NCBI GenBank assembly: GCA_023145395.1
Contig: JAGLDW010000775.1
Span: forward strand, 1 to 15,752
DNA from: Lentisphaeria bacterium
Lineage (GTDB): Bacteria; Verrucomicrobiota; Lentisphaeria; Oligosphaerales; Lenti-02
Length of the DNA: 15,752 bases
Direction of reading: 5' to 3'
The notes beneath the pieces are model-generated. The model did not search any database. It saw only the letters and a program-made list of their open reading frames with translations, and had not been told where the DNA came from. A program made the translations under genes and the position numbers. Positions 1 to 7,601 of this stretch are shown here, in pieces; positions within the stretch are counted from its first letter, which is position 1, and each line of letters opens with the position of its first letter.

Positions 1-1091
1 TGGACATTCGTGAGACGCAATGTGAGTTCCGGCACGCAGACGGGAAGATCCAGCGAAATGATGTTGCTCTCGACGCTGACCGTGGCCATTTTCCGGGCAC
101 AGGCGTAGCGGGTGATTTCACCGCATTTTCGCCACTGGGTGCGCTCGCTGTTTGGATCGCGTTCCCGCAGACGTCGCACGACGGTCTTGAAGGCGTTGAA
201 TCCCCGCCGATCCTCGTTGTGCAGTCCGTAGAAGCCCTGCCAATGGCTGATGAGCACGGCTGGATCTCCGGCATCGATGATCGCGGGCAGCCGTCCTCCC
301 TCCAGATCAGCGGTGATGTAGCGATCTGGATTGACCTCCCCATAGCCTGTCCACGATCCGGTCCAGTCTCCGATTCCCGCAATGATCTCGCCCATGGCTG
401 TGCCGTTGTCGTGGTCCGGGTACCAGACCGGTGTTTCAATTGGGCCGTCGCTGGTGACGCGTTTGAAGAAGTAGGGGGTGGGATCACCAGTGACCCGCCG
501 CAGTGCCTCCTGAGCGCATTTGGCGTAGAACTCCAGCGGTTGTCCGAACCCGCCGGGTGATGTGACGCCTGCGGGGGTCAGTCCGACATTGTCCAGAATC
601 CGGCAGGCCATGGCGATGTAGTCGATGACCAATTCCTCTTGGTCCGTGGGGAGATTGTCCCAGTCGTACTGCTCCCAGATTCCGGACGCCAGGGGCTGGC
701 ATGTTTCAAGATCGACGACATAGGTGTGGGTCATCATCTCTGGTGTGATGTCAAAGGAAGGCATGATGACCTCTCGGCACATCCGTAGCCAGCTCTCTTG
801 CTGTGCCTTGCTGAACAACGGCAGCCCCTCGTCGATGCGGCCGAGGGCGGCGGGACACGGAACGACGCTATATTTCCCTTTGACTCCATTCTCCAGGCAC
901 CATTCGGCGAACTCGCGGACAAAAGATTCCGGGTGCACAATCGGAACATCCTCCCAGCGTCGATTCTCGCCGTCCACGAGACTGCGATCACGCATGAAGA
1001 AGTAGTTGAGGTTGACCAGCATCGTGGAGTCATCAAAGATGATCGACAAGGGCACTCGATCCAACGCATGACGGCTGATCTCAACTTGCAT
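1..1091 (-). CDS. NodB-fold (polysaccharide deacetylase-like) hypothetical protein, C-terminus cut by the window edge
   Basis: An open frame of 363 codons runs from the ATG at 1091 to the left edge without a stop, so the C-terminus is missing. The start is supported by a strong AGGAGGG ribosome binding site at 1096-1102, four bases upstream. No signal peptide is visible. The N-terminus has a hydrophobic strand ending in an Asp-Asp-Ser (about residues 15-22), which resembles the first metal-binding motif of NodB-type deacetylases. Later come a Thr-His-Thr (about 118-120), a proline/glycine-rich stretch after a conserved-looking Asn-Val-Gly (168-183), and an Ile-Ser-His-Trp (281-284) where the last motif of such barrels often sits. 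The classical His-Ser-x-x-His motif is not seen, so deacetylase activity is not established. It may belong to an uncharacterised beta/alpha-barrel family seen in PVC-type bacteria. The fold assignment is inference; that the gene is real is fairly sure. Confidence 0.6.
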   Translation of the reverse strand, partial: MQVEISRHALDRVPLSIIFDDSTMLVNLNYFFMRDRSLVDGENRRWEDVPIVHPESFVREFAEWCLENGVKGKYSVVPCPAALGRIDEGLPLFSKAQQESWLRMCREVIMPSFDITPEMMTHTYVVDLETCQPLASGIWEQYDWDNLPTDQEELVIDYIAMACRILDNVGLTPAGVTSPGGFGQPLEFYAKCAQEALRRVTGDPTPYFFKRVTSDGPIETPVWYPDHDNGTAMGEIIAGIGDWTGSWTGYGEVNPDRYITADLEGGRLPAIIDAGDPAVLISHWQGFYGLHNEDRRGFNAFKTVVRRLRERDPNSERTQWRKCGEITRYACARKMATVSVESNIISLDLPVCVPELTLRLTNV

Positions 1092-1327
1092 GAATCCCTC
1101 CTGATATCGACCTGTGACGTGTGCGTTCTTGCTGGTCCGCCGTGATCTGCAGAGTTCGCGTAGTCTCCAGACCGGGCTGTGTCTTGTGCCCACGTGTCGG
1201 CTCTGGAGCCAACCTACAGTGATTTCCGGAGTGGCTCGGGAGCTCCGGGACCGAGGGCGTTTTCGCTCACTCGCGGTCCGGGACGTCCCGCACCACTATG
1301 GTTTTGCGGGGTTCGCAGTGCTTCTCG
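1092..1327. other. Intergenic region with a GC-rich nested hairpin
   Basis: These 236 bases separate the DUF711 gene from the downstream NodB-fold gene. I see no convincing coding sequence. The main structure is an imperfect hairpin at 1248-1279: GGACC/GGTCC outer arms, then GAG/CTC, then GCG/CGC closing a four-base A (minus) or T (plus) loop. Two short palindromes flank it: GGAGCTCC at about 1240-1247 and GGGACGTCCC at 1280-1289. No T-run follows on either strand, so it is not a standard Rho-independent terminator. It could stabilise the 3' end of the DUF711 transcript. Confidence 0.4.
1096..1102 (-). promoter_or_regulatory. Strong Shine-Dalgarno fixing the start at 1091
   Basis: The minus strand reads AGGAGGG four bases before the ATG. 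It is the best ribosome binding site in the window, and it supports a gene that has no stop codon inside the window. Confidence 0.7.
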
Positions 1328-2707
1328 TCAGTTGTTCAGACTGTGGATCGGCGCGGGGATATGTCCGCCGAAATCGATGAACCGCTTGCTCTTGCCCATA
1401 TTGCGAACGGGCATGATCACGCTTCCGCCGAAGAGTCCGCCGAATTCCACCTTTTCGCCTGCCTTCTTGCCGGGGACGGGGATGAAGCGCACGGCGGTCG
1501 TCTTCTTGTTGATCATGCCGATGGCCATCTCGTCCGCGATCATGGCGGACAGCGTTTCGACGGGGACATCGCCGGGAATCGCCACCATGTCCAGGCCGAC
1601 GGAGCAGACGCAGGTCATGGCCTCCAGTTTCTCGATGGTCAGTTCCCCTCGTTCCGCCGCCGCGCTGAGCACGGCATCCTCGCAGACGGGAATGAAGGCG
1701 CCGCTGAGCCCTCCGACTCGCTGGCTGGCGAAGGCGCCGCCCTTCTTGACCGCGTCGTTCAGCAGGGCGACACAAGCGGTGGAGCCCGGCGCGCCGATCG
1801 CATCCAGTCCGAGAATCTGAAGAATCTCTCCGATGCTGTCTCCCACCTTCGGGGTCGGGGCGAGGGACAGGTCGACCACTCCGAACGGGGTGTTCATGCG
1901 ACGTGCCACCTCGCGGCCGATCATCTCTCCACACCTTGTCACGCGGCAGCTGGTCTGCTTGATCTCCTCCGCCAAATCGTGCAGTCCAAGATGTTCGGCA
2001 CCCTCGTCCTGGATACGTCGTTCGAGGGCGCGGGCGACCACGCCGGGGCCGCTGACGCCGACGTTGATCACCGTCTCGGGCTCGCCGTGCCCGTGATACG
2101 CGCCGGCCATGAAGGGATTGTCCTCGGGCTGGTTCGCGAAGATCACGAGTTTCGCGCAGGCGAAGCCATCCTGCTCGGCACTGCCTTCCGCCATCTCCTT
2201 GATGAGTTGTCCGAGTCTAGCAATGATCGTCATGTTGATGCCCGCACGGCTTGTGGCGACATTTACACTGGCGCAGACTTTGGACGTTTCGAGAAGTGCC
2301 TGCGGCATCGCCTCGAGCAGCGTGAGGTCCGCCTTGCTGGCGCCCTTCTGCATCTGGGCGCTGTATCCCCCGACAAAATCGACGTTGACGCTTCGGGCTG
2401 CTTTGTCGAGCGCCTTGGCCACTGCGACGAACCCCGCCTCGTCATGCCCAGCGGCGATATCCGCCACGGGGCTGATGGCGAGACGCTTGTTGACGATGGG
2501 CAGGCCGTACTCCTGACTCACCTCGGTGCAGATCTCCACCAGGCTGCCGGCGCATTTCTCGATCTTCGTCAGTATGCGCCTGCACATGGTATCGACATCA
2601 GGGTGTCGGCAATCGAGCAGGTTGATGCCCATGGTGACTGTGCGCACATCCAAATTCTCGTTCTGGATCATGCTGACTGTTTTGAGGATCTGCTCGGAGC
2701 GGATCAT
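1328..2707 (-). CDS. DUF711 / UPF0210 (PFL-like) family protein
   Basis: The 459-residue product matches the UPF0210 family in length (about 450) and in its signature ends. Near the N-terminus it has Ile-Gln-Asn-Glu-Asn-Leu-Asp-Val-Arg-Thr-Val-Thr-Met-Gly-Ile-Asn (residues about 14-29), and it closes with an Asp-Phe-Gly-Gly-His-Ile-Pro-Ala-Pro-Ile-His segment. A Val-Ser-Gly-Pro-Gly-Val-Val segment and a Val-Pro-Gly-Lys-Lys-Ala-Gly loop also fit. The family is structurally related to the pyruvate-formate-lyase/anaerobic ribonucleotide reductase barrel, but its reaction is not established. In many Gram-positive bacteria it lies beside a small ACT-domain protein (UPF0237), which is absent on both sides here. 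The start at 2707 keeps the usual N-terminal extension, although the ribosome binding site is weak. It lies downstream of a terminator, so it probably has its own promoter. Confidence 0.9.
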   Translation of the reverse strand: MIRSEQILKTVSMIQNENLDVRTVTMGINLLDCRHPDVDTMCRRILTKIEKCAGSLVEICTEVSQEYGLPIVNKRLAISPVADIAAGHDEAGFVAVAKALDKAARSVNVDFVGGYSAQMQKGASKADLTLLEAMPQALLETSKVCASVNVATSRAGINMTIIARLGQLIKEMAEGSAEQDGFACAKLVIFANQPEDNPFMAGAYHGHGEPETVINVGVSGPGVVARALERRIQDEGAEHLGLHDLAEEIKQTSCRVTRCGEMIGREVARRMNTPFGVVDLSLAPTPKVGDSIGEILQILGLDAIGAPGSTACVALLNDAVKKGGAFASQRVGGLSGAFIPVCEDAVLSAAAERGELTIEKLEAMTCVCSVGLDMVAIPGDVPVETLSAMIADEMAIGMINKKTTAVRFIPVPGKKAGEKVEFGGLFGGSVIMPVRNMGKSKRFIDFGGHIPAPIHSLNN

Positions 2708-2754
2708 GGTTCTTGTCCCAGTGTTGGCGATTGCCCGGTAGGAGTCGGTTTTCG

Positions 2755-2797
2755 GAAAGAAAACCGCCCGGAGGGTCGGAGAGACCAGCCGGGCGGT
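2755..2797 (-). terminator. Rho-independent terminator of the EF-G-like gene
   Basis: Nine-base arms ACCGCCCGG (2763-2771) and CCGGGCGGT (2789-2797) pair perfectly. Inside them a second stem, GGTC (2774-2777) with GACC (2783-2786), is separated from the first by a symmetrical AG/AG internal loop. On the minus strand the hairpin runs straight into TTTTCTTT, the expected T-tract. It begins 38 bases after the stop of the EF-G-like gene, so it should end that transcript before the DUF711 gene. Confidence 0.85.
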
Positions 2798-2834
2798 GTA
2801 TGAGGATTACGAACTCGTTCGTGCTGGGAGGGAA

Positions 2835-4841
2835 CTAGTCCTCCTCTTCGTGTTCCTTGGCCGCCTCTGCCATGATCTCCTTCGATAGCTGGCTCGGCAC
2901 CATCTCGTAGCGGTCGAACTGCATTTCGAAGGATCCCCGCCCATGCGTCAGAGAGCGAAGCTGGGTGGAATAGCTGAAAGTCTCGGCCATCGGGACGTCC
3001 GCGTTGACCACCTGCATGCCCTCTTCCATGTTCATTCCGAGGATGCGGCCGCGACGGGAGTTCAAGTCGCCGCTGATATCCCCCACGTATTCTTCCGGGA
3101 AGGTGATCTTGAGTTTCATGATGGGTTCGAGGAGACAGGGCTTGGCTTGGGTCATGGCATCGCGGAAGGCGCCGCGCGCAGCGATTTTGAACGCCATTTC
3201 GGAAGAATCCACCGGGTGATGCTTTCCGTCGAAGACCACAGCGCGAACGTTGATGACTTTGCAGTTGGCCAAGGGACCGCTCACCATGGTTTCCACCACG
3301 CCCTTCTCGACGGCGGGGATGAAGTTCTTGGGGATGTTCCCGCCGACGACTTCCTTGGCGAACTCGAAGTCCTGGTCGGGCAGGGGTTCCAGGCGCAGAT
3401 GCACTTCTGCGAACTGGCCATGTCCGCCCGTCTGCTTCTTGTGGCGATAGACGGCAGCCCCCGTTCCCATGATGGTTTCCCGGTAGGGGATCTTGGGCGT
3501 TTCGAGCCGCACTTCCACCTTGAACTCGTCTTTGAGGCGCCCGATCATGATATTGATGTGCTGGTCGCCCATGCCGTTGATCACCGTTTGATGGGTCTCG
3601 GCATTGCGATCGACTGTGAAAGTGGCGTCTTCCGTGCAGAAACGATGTAGCCCACTGCCAATCTTGTCCTCATCTCCCTTGCCAACAGAGAAGATTGCGT
3701 ACGACATGGTCGGCACAGGGAATTGAAGGGGAGCAAATTGGATGGTGCCCCGCTTTTTCGCCAGGACATCACCCACTTTGGTGTTCTTCAATTTTGCGAT
3801 GGCGACGATCTCTCCCGGGCCGGCGGAATCGACTGTATCCTGATCCTTGCCGTTGACCTGGAGAAGCGCTCCGACGCGCTCCTTGTCTCCCTGGGTCACA
3901 TTCTGCAGTTCGCTGTCCGCATCGAAGGTGCCGGAGTAGACGCGCAGCAGGGTGAGCTGGCCAATGAACGGATCGTTGATCGATTTGAACACGTAGGCCA
4001 CGGCGTCGGCGCTCGTCCGGTCCAACTCGCCCTCCACCAGCGCCACGGGCGCGCCCGCCAAAGGAGACGGACACACGGCGGTGATGCCATCCATGAGTTC
4101 CTCGATACCAATGTCCTTTGCCGCACTACCGGCAAACACGGGGACATATCCGCCATTCGCGACGGCGGCGTGAAGCCCCTTGGTGATCTCTTCGGGGGTG
4201 AGTTCCCCCTCGTCGAGATACTTCTCCATCAGATCGTCATCGGATTCGGCGACCGTGTCCATGAGCGCTTCCCGGAGGTCGGCTGCGTCACCCTCTTCAC
4301 TGTCAAGTATGCATGCCACCCCGGAGAAGTCGGTCTTCGCTCCCAGGGGGATGGTGTAGGGCAGGCAGACCGTTGCGCCGTAGTTCTGCTGGATCTGCGC
4401 GAGGACGCCATCATAATCGGCTTGGTCGCGGTCGCAGCCATTGATGAAGAATGCACGGGGGACACCACGGTCCCGAGCGACTCTCCAAGCCTGTCGGGAG
4501 CCGGGGCCGATGCCTGCCACGGCGTCCACCACGATGATGACCATATCGGTCACGCCCATGGCGGCGATGGCGTCGCCGCAGAAGTCTGGGTAGCCTGGAG
4601 TGTCGACGAAGAAGAAGTGTCCGTCCTTCCAGGGGCAGTGCATGGCGGCACTGAAGATGCTGCTTTTCTTCTGCTTCTCCTCATCCCGGAAGTCCGAGAC
4701 GCTGGTGCCTTCATCCACGCTGCCGAGCCGGGGGGCGTCGCCACCTTTGAATAACATCAAGTCGGCAAGACTGGTCTTTCCCGCTCCAGCATGACCCGCC
4801 AGGACAAAGTTCCGCACATTTTCAGCAGCACAGTTTTTCAC
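2835..4841 (-). CDS. Elongation factor G-like GTPase (EF-G paralogue)
   Basis: The product of about 668 residues has the full EF-G layout: an N-terminal GTPase, a domain II beta-barrel and C-terminal domains III-V. The P-loop is Gly-His-Ala-Gly-Ala-Gly-Lys-Thr (16-23), G3 is Asp-Thr-Pro-Gly-Tyr-Pro-Asp-Phe (80-87), and G5 is Gly-Ser-Ala-Ala-Lys (238-242). The effector region has Lys-Lys-Ser-Ser-Ile instead of the Arg-Gly-Ile-Thr-Ile of true EF-G, which places it with EF-G-like paralogues whose translocase role is doubtful. G4 reads Asn-Gly-Cys-Asp (134-137) rather than Asn-Lys-x-Asp. The chosen GTG start has GGAGA seven bases upstream (4849-4853) and gives a normal family N-terminus. The frame stays open upstream to a TTG at 4901. 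It may be a ribosome-associated or stress-related factor; its exact role is unknown. Confidence 0.88.
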   Translation of the reverse strand: MKNCAAENVRNFVLAGHAGAGKTSLADLMLFKGGDAPRLGSVDEGTSVSDFRDEEKQKKSSIFSAAMHCPWKDGHFFFVDTPGYPDFCGDAIAAMGVTDMVIIVVDAVAGIGPGSRQAWRVARDRGVPRAFFINGCDRDQADYDGVLAQIQQNYGATVCLPYTIPLGAKTDFSGVACILDSEEGDAADLREALMDTVAESDDDLMEKYLDEGELTPEEITKGLHAAVANGGYVPVFAGSAAKDIGIEELMDGITAVCPSPLAGAPVALVEGELDRTSADAVAYVFKSINDPFIGQLTLLRVYSGTFDADSELQNVTQGDKERVGALLQVNGKDQDTVDSAGPGEIVAIAKLKNTKVGDVLAKKRGTIQFAPLQFPVPTMSYAIFSVGKGDEDKIGSGLHRFCTEDATFTVDRNAETHQTVINGMGDQHINIMIGRLKDEFKVEVRLETPKIPYRETIMGTGAAVYRHKKQTGGHGQFAEVHLRLEPLPDQDFEFAKEVVGGNIPKNFIPAVEKGVVETMVSGPLANCKVINVRAVVFDGKHHPVDSSEMAFKIAARGAFRDAMTQAKPCLLEPIMKLKITFPEEYVGDISGDLNSRRGRILGMNMEEGMQVVNADVPMAETFSYSTQLRSLTHGRGSFEMQFDRYEMVPSQLSKEIMAEAAKEHEEED

Positions 4842-4903
4842 TCGTTCGTCTCCGTGTCGTTCAGGTACTCCGCCGTTCGTAGTATGAAAAGGCTGAACCA
4901 ATT

Positions 4904-4932
4904 ACACTACCATTGCGGGGCGTGAAAGTAAA
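4904..4932 (-). promoter_or_regulatory. Possible sigma70-type promoter of the EF-G-like gene
   Basis: On the minus strand TTTACT (4932-4927) is followed after 17 bases by TAGTGT (4909-4904), about 63 bases before the GTG start. The match to the consensus is only moderate (4 of 6 and 3 of 6). It lies in the 176-base gap after pgm, which is otherwise empty. Confidence 0.2.
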
Positions 4933-5017
4933 TATGCAGCCCGAACGTTTTTTGAGTTGGCGGGGAGCGTTTCCCCTCCTCGCACTCGTTTCAGCGTGTT
5001 TCTGGACAGGCGGTGTG

Positions 5018-6664
5018 TCAGCGGGTCTGAAATACGGAGTCGACAAGCTCCTGAGCTGCTTGCTGGAGCACGTTGAGATGGTCCGCGCCGAGGAAGCTTT
5101 CCGCGTAGATCTTGTAGATCTCCTCGGTGCCGGACGGGCGTGCGGCGAACCAGCCGTTTTTCGTGACCACCTTGAGTCCCCCGACATCTGCGCCGTTGCC
5201 AGGCGCACGAGTGAGTTTTTCAAGAATGGGCTCTCCGGCTAGCGTGTCGGCCTTGACCTGGTCGGGAGAGAGACTCTTGAGGATGTTTTTCTGCTCCGTG
5301 GTCGCCGGCACATCACGGCGTTGGTAGACGGGCTCTCCAAAGCGGCTGGTCAACTTTGCGTAGTGGGCGTGCGGATCCTTCCCGGTGACAGCGGTGATCT
5401 CGGCCGCGAGGAGCGCGAGAACGATGCCGTCCTTGTCCGTGGTCCAGACCGTTCCGTCGTGGCGCAGGAAGGAGGCGCCCGCGCTCTCCTCCCCGCCGAA
5501 TCCAAGTGTGCCGGAGAGGAGTCCGTCGACAAACCATTTGAAACCGACAGGCACTTCGATCAGCGGTCGTCCGATGCTCTCCGCCACGCGGTCGATCATG
5601 GAGCTGCTCACTAGGGTCTTCCCGATGCCCACCTGCGCGTTCCACCCGGGGCGATGCGTGAACAGGTATTGGATGGCGACGGCTAGGTAGTGGTTGGGGT
5701 TCATCAACCCGCCGACGGGGGTGACGATGCCGTGCCGGTCGAAGTCCGGATCGTTGCCGAACGCGATGTCGAAGTGGTCCTTCAACTGGATTAGCCCCGC
5801 CATGGCGAAGGCGGAGGAGCAGTCCATGCGGACCTTCCCGTCGTGATCAACGTGCATGAAGCGGAAGGTTGGATCGTGGGTCGCGTTGATGGGTGTGATG
5901 TCGAGACCATGCCGTTGCGCGATGGCGTCCCAGAACGCGAGTCCGGCGCCGCCGAGGGCATCTGCTCCGAGGCGGAGTTTGGCATCCCGGATGGCCTCGA
6001 TGTCGATCACCTGCGGCAAGTCGTCGACATAGGGCGTGATATAATCGTGCTCGGCGACGCATTCGCTCTCCAGCGCCTGCTCGTACGGCACAGTCTTGAC
6101 TCCGCGATTGTCTTCGGTCAGAAGTTCGTTCGCTCGTTGTGCCACTATTTCCGTAAGATCCTTGTCGGCGGGACCTCCGGTGGGAGGATTGTACTTGAAC
6201 CCTCCGTCGCCTGGAGGGTTGTGGGACGGCGTGACGATGATGCCATCGGCTTTGCTGCCATGAGTCCGGTTGTGCGCCAGAATTGCATGGCTGATGACGG
6301 GCGTGGGTGTGAATTGATCCCCCGCCGCTCTTCGCACGTCGACCCCGTTGGCCGCCAGCACCTGAAGTGCGGTCTTGTGTGCGGGCAGGCTGAGCGCGTG
6401 CGTGTCCATGCCGATGAAGAGAGGACCGGTGACACCATGCGCAGCACGTGTCTCGCAGATGGCCTGGGTCATGGCGAGAATGTGATTTTCGTTGAAACTG
6501 CCGACCGACGCGCAGCCGCGGTGTCCGCTGGTTCCGAACACCACAGTCTGCGCGCCGTTCGTGGGATCCGGGCGGATTGCGTAGTAGTCGCCGACAAGGG
6601 ATGCCGGATCGATAAGAAGTTCCGGCGGGACGGGCTTGCCGGCCAGGGGCGAGATGTGGGGCAT
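5018..6664 (-). CDS. pgm: Phosphoglucomutase (alpha-D-glucose phosphate-specific)
   Basis: The product interconverts glucose-1-phosphate and glucose-6-phosphate in the cytosol, feeding glycogen, UDP-glucose and cell-envelope sugar synthesis. At 548 residues it matches the E. coli Pgm type (546), and recalled similarity runs end to end. Phe-Gly-Thr-Ser-Gly-His-Arg-Gly lies at 43-50. The phosphorylated active serine is in Thr-Pro-Ser-His-Asn-Pro-Pro (Ser147). The magnesium loop Asp-Pro-Asp-Phe-Asp-Arg (305-310) and the sugar-binding Gly-Gly-Glu-Glu-Ser-Ala-Gly (390-396) are intact. The C-terminal phosphate-binding Arg-Pro-Ser-Gly-Thr-Glu is present. The ATG is preceded by GGAGAG at an eight-base spacing. 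The membrane-protein gene ends only 36 bases upstream, so the two are probably co-transcribed. Nothing is missing, so it should be active. Confidence 0.97.
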   Translation of the reverse strand: MPHISPLAGKPVPPELLIDPASLVGDYYAIRPDPTNGAQTVVFGTSGHRGCASVGSFNENHILAMTQAICETRAAHGVTGPLFIGMDTHALSLPAHKTALQVLAANGVDVRRAAGDQFTPTPVISHAILAHNRTHGSKADGIIVTPSHNPPGDGGFKYNPPTGGPADKDLTEIVAQRANELLTEDNRGVKTVPYEQALESECVAEHDYITPYVDDLPQVIDIEAIRDAKLRLGADALGGAGLAFWDAIAQRHGLDITPINATHDPTFRFMHVDHDGKVRMDCSSAFAMAGLIQLKDHFDIAFGNDPDFDRHGIVTPVGGLMNPNHYLAVAIQYLFTHRPGWNAQVGIGKTLVSSSMIDRVAESIGRPLIEVPVGFKWFVDGLLSGTLGFGGEESAGASFLRHDGTVWTTDKDGIVLALLAAEITAVTGKDPHAHYAKLTSRFGEPVYQRRDVPATTEQKNILKSLSPDQVKADTLAGEPILEKLTRAPGNGADVGGLKVVTKNGWFAARPSGTEEIYKIYAESFLGADHLNVLQQAAQELVDSVFQTR

Positions 6665-6700
6665 GTGCTTGTCTCTCCAAAATGGGTGCGGGCGCGGATT

Positions 6701-7453
6701 CTAGAGGGTCTCGCATTCCGCCTTGGCGGTGCCCACCAATTCTGGGGGGCGCTGACCGAATACCTGTTTGTACGCGCAAAAATAAGCGGCGAAGACGATG
6801 GGCGTGGTGAAGAATATGCCGATGCCGCAGCAGAGAGCGCCTGCGAGGTGCACCAGCCCGCAGAGAAGTCCCAGTCCCACCGTGCCAAGAAAATTTTCCA
6901 TAAGACCCCGGAATGCAGTTTTCACGGCCTGCCAGGGCTTCACCTTCCATTCCACGATCAATCCCATCGTGCTCCATACGACCGTTCCAAGTATGGCCAC
7001 GAGCAGGCTGATCGCGAGGACTGATAGAACCACCGCGCCTCCCATTCCGGCAAGTGCTATTCCAGAAGATTTCCCGCCCTGTCCCACAGTTGCAATCAGC
7101 ATCAAGGGTGCGAGGATCAGGAAACCGAAGACCATTGGGATGTACATGACAATGTATATGCCTGCGAAAATCAGCATGGCAATGATGCTGTCTCCTGCGT
7201 AGTCGAAGCCTTTGAAGAGTAGGTCGAAGGTGGCTTGCCCCCCCTCGCGCCGTTGTTGCAGGCAGAGGTGGATTCCGCAGAACATGGGTCCCATGAGGAT
7301 GCCGGCCGGCACAAGGCTGCCGATGAGGGTTCCAACGAAGCAGATCGCCGCGAGAGGCATGTACTGGGGGCTGATCAGCGCGTATCCTTCCGACAGACAC
7401 TGCATGGGCTGCACAACGCCGTGCGCGGGGATGGGGGTCTCAGCCTGTTCCAT
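6701..7453 (-). CDS. Multi-pass integral membrane protein of unknown function
   Basis: The 250-residue product is strongly hydrophobic. Likely membrane segments lie at about 32-64, 88-123 (probably two), 131-165 (probably two) and 186-226 (probably two). Polar loops fall at 65-87 and 166-185, the latter basic (Glu-Trp-Lys-Val-Lys-Pro-Trp). Glycine is frequent, and there is no signal peptide, transporter motif or catalytic motif that I recognise. The style resembles DUF4013/DUF975-like bacterial membrane proteins, but I cannot assign a family. The ATG at 7453 has AAGGA upstream at an eight-base spacing. It is the first gene of the minus-strand block and sits 36 bases before pgm, which suggests a shared transcript rather than a shared function. 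That the gene is real is fairly sure; its role is unknown. Confidence 0.75.
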   Translation of the reverse strand: MEQAETPIPAHGVVQPMQCLSEGYALISPQYMPLAAICFVGTLIGSLVPAGILMGPMFCGIHLCLQQRREGGQATFDLLFKGFDYAGDSIIAMLIFAGIYIVMYIPMVFGFLILAPLMLIATVGQGGKSSGIALAGMGGAVVLSVLAISLLVAILGTVVWSTMGLIVEWKVKPWQAVKTAFRGLMENFLGTVGLGLLCGLVHLAGALCCGIGIFFTTPIVFAAYFCAYKQVFGQRPPELVGTAKAECETL

Positions 7454-7516
7454 GGTGCATGTCCTTTTTCAGATCATGGGCTTGCGGCACATTCAGTCCC
7501 GAGCAGTCCGCCGCGC

Positions 7517-7545
7517 TTTATGCACTGTATGGTGCATGCTATACT
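7517..7545 (+). promoter_or_regulatory. Sigma70-type promoter of the glyQS operon with a palindromic spacer
   Basis: TTTATG (7517-7522) and TATACT (7540-7545) are separated by exactly 17 bases, and the -10 matches five of six consensus bases. The spacer region holds a perfect inverted repeat, ATGCAC (7520-7525) and GTGCAT (7532-7537), with six bases between the arms. It overlaps the -35 and would fit a repressor site. Transcription would begin near 7552, leaving a leader of about 50 bases, too short for a T-box. Confidence 0.5.
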
Positions 7546-7601
7546 ATGCCCTTTCGCTTCTAGACTTCATTGTGCTCCAGACTGATTGAGGTTACGAATC
7601 C

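Noticed and set aside
1298..2803. A 501-codon plus-strand open frame opposite DUF711
   Set aside because: It mirrors the DUF711 gene, is rich in His/Asp/Gly as antisense frames are, and crosses the terminator at 2755-2797.
4962..4976. GGGGA/TCCCC hairpin downstream of pgm as a terminator
   Set aside because: Only five base pairs and no T-run follows on the minus strand.
4913..5242. A short plus-strand frame whose start looks like a signal peptide
   Set aside because: The hydrophobic stretch is short, the frame then runs antisense through the conserved end of pgm, and no ribosome binding site precedes it.
5847..7400. A 517-codon minus-strand frame overlapping pgm and the membrane-protein gene
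   Set aside because: It is out of frame with two better-supported genes on the same strand and its translation is Arg/His/Pro-rich without domains.
7546..7601. T-box or riboswitch leader for glyQS
   Set aside because: The likely leader is only about 50 bases and has no specifier loop, antiterminator or terminator.
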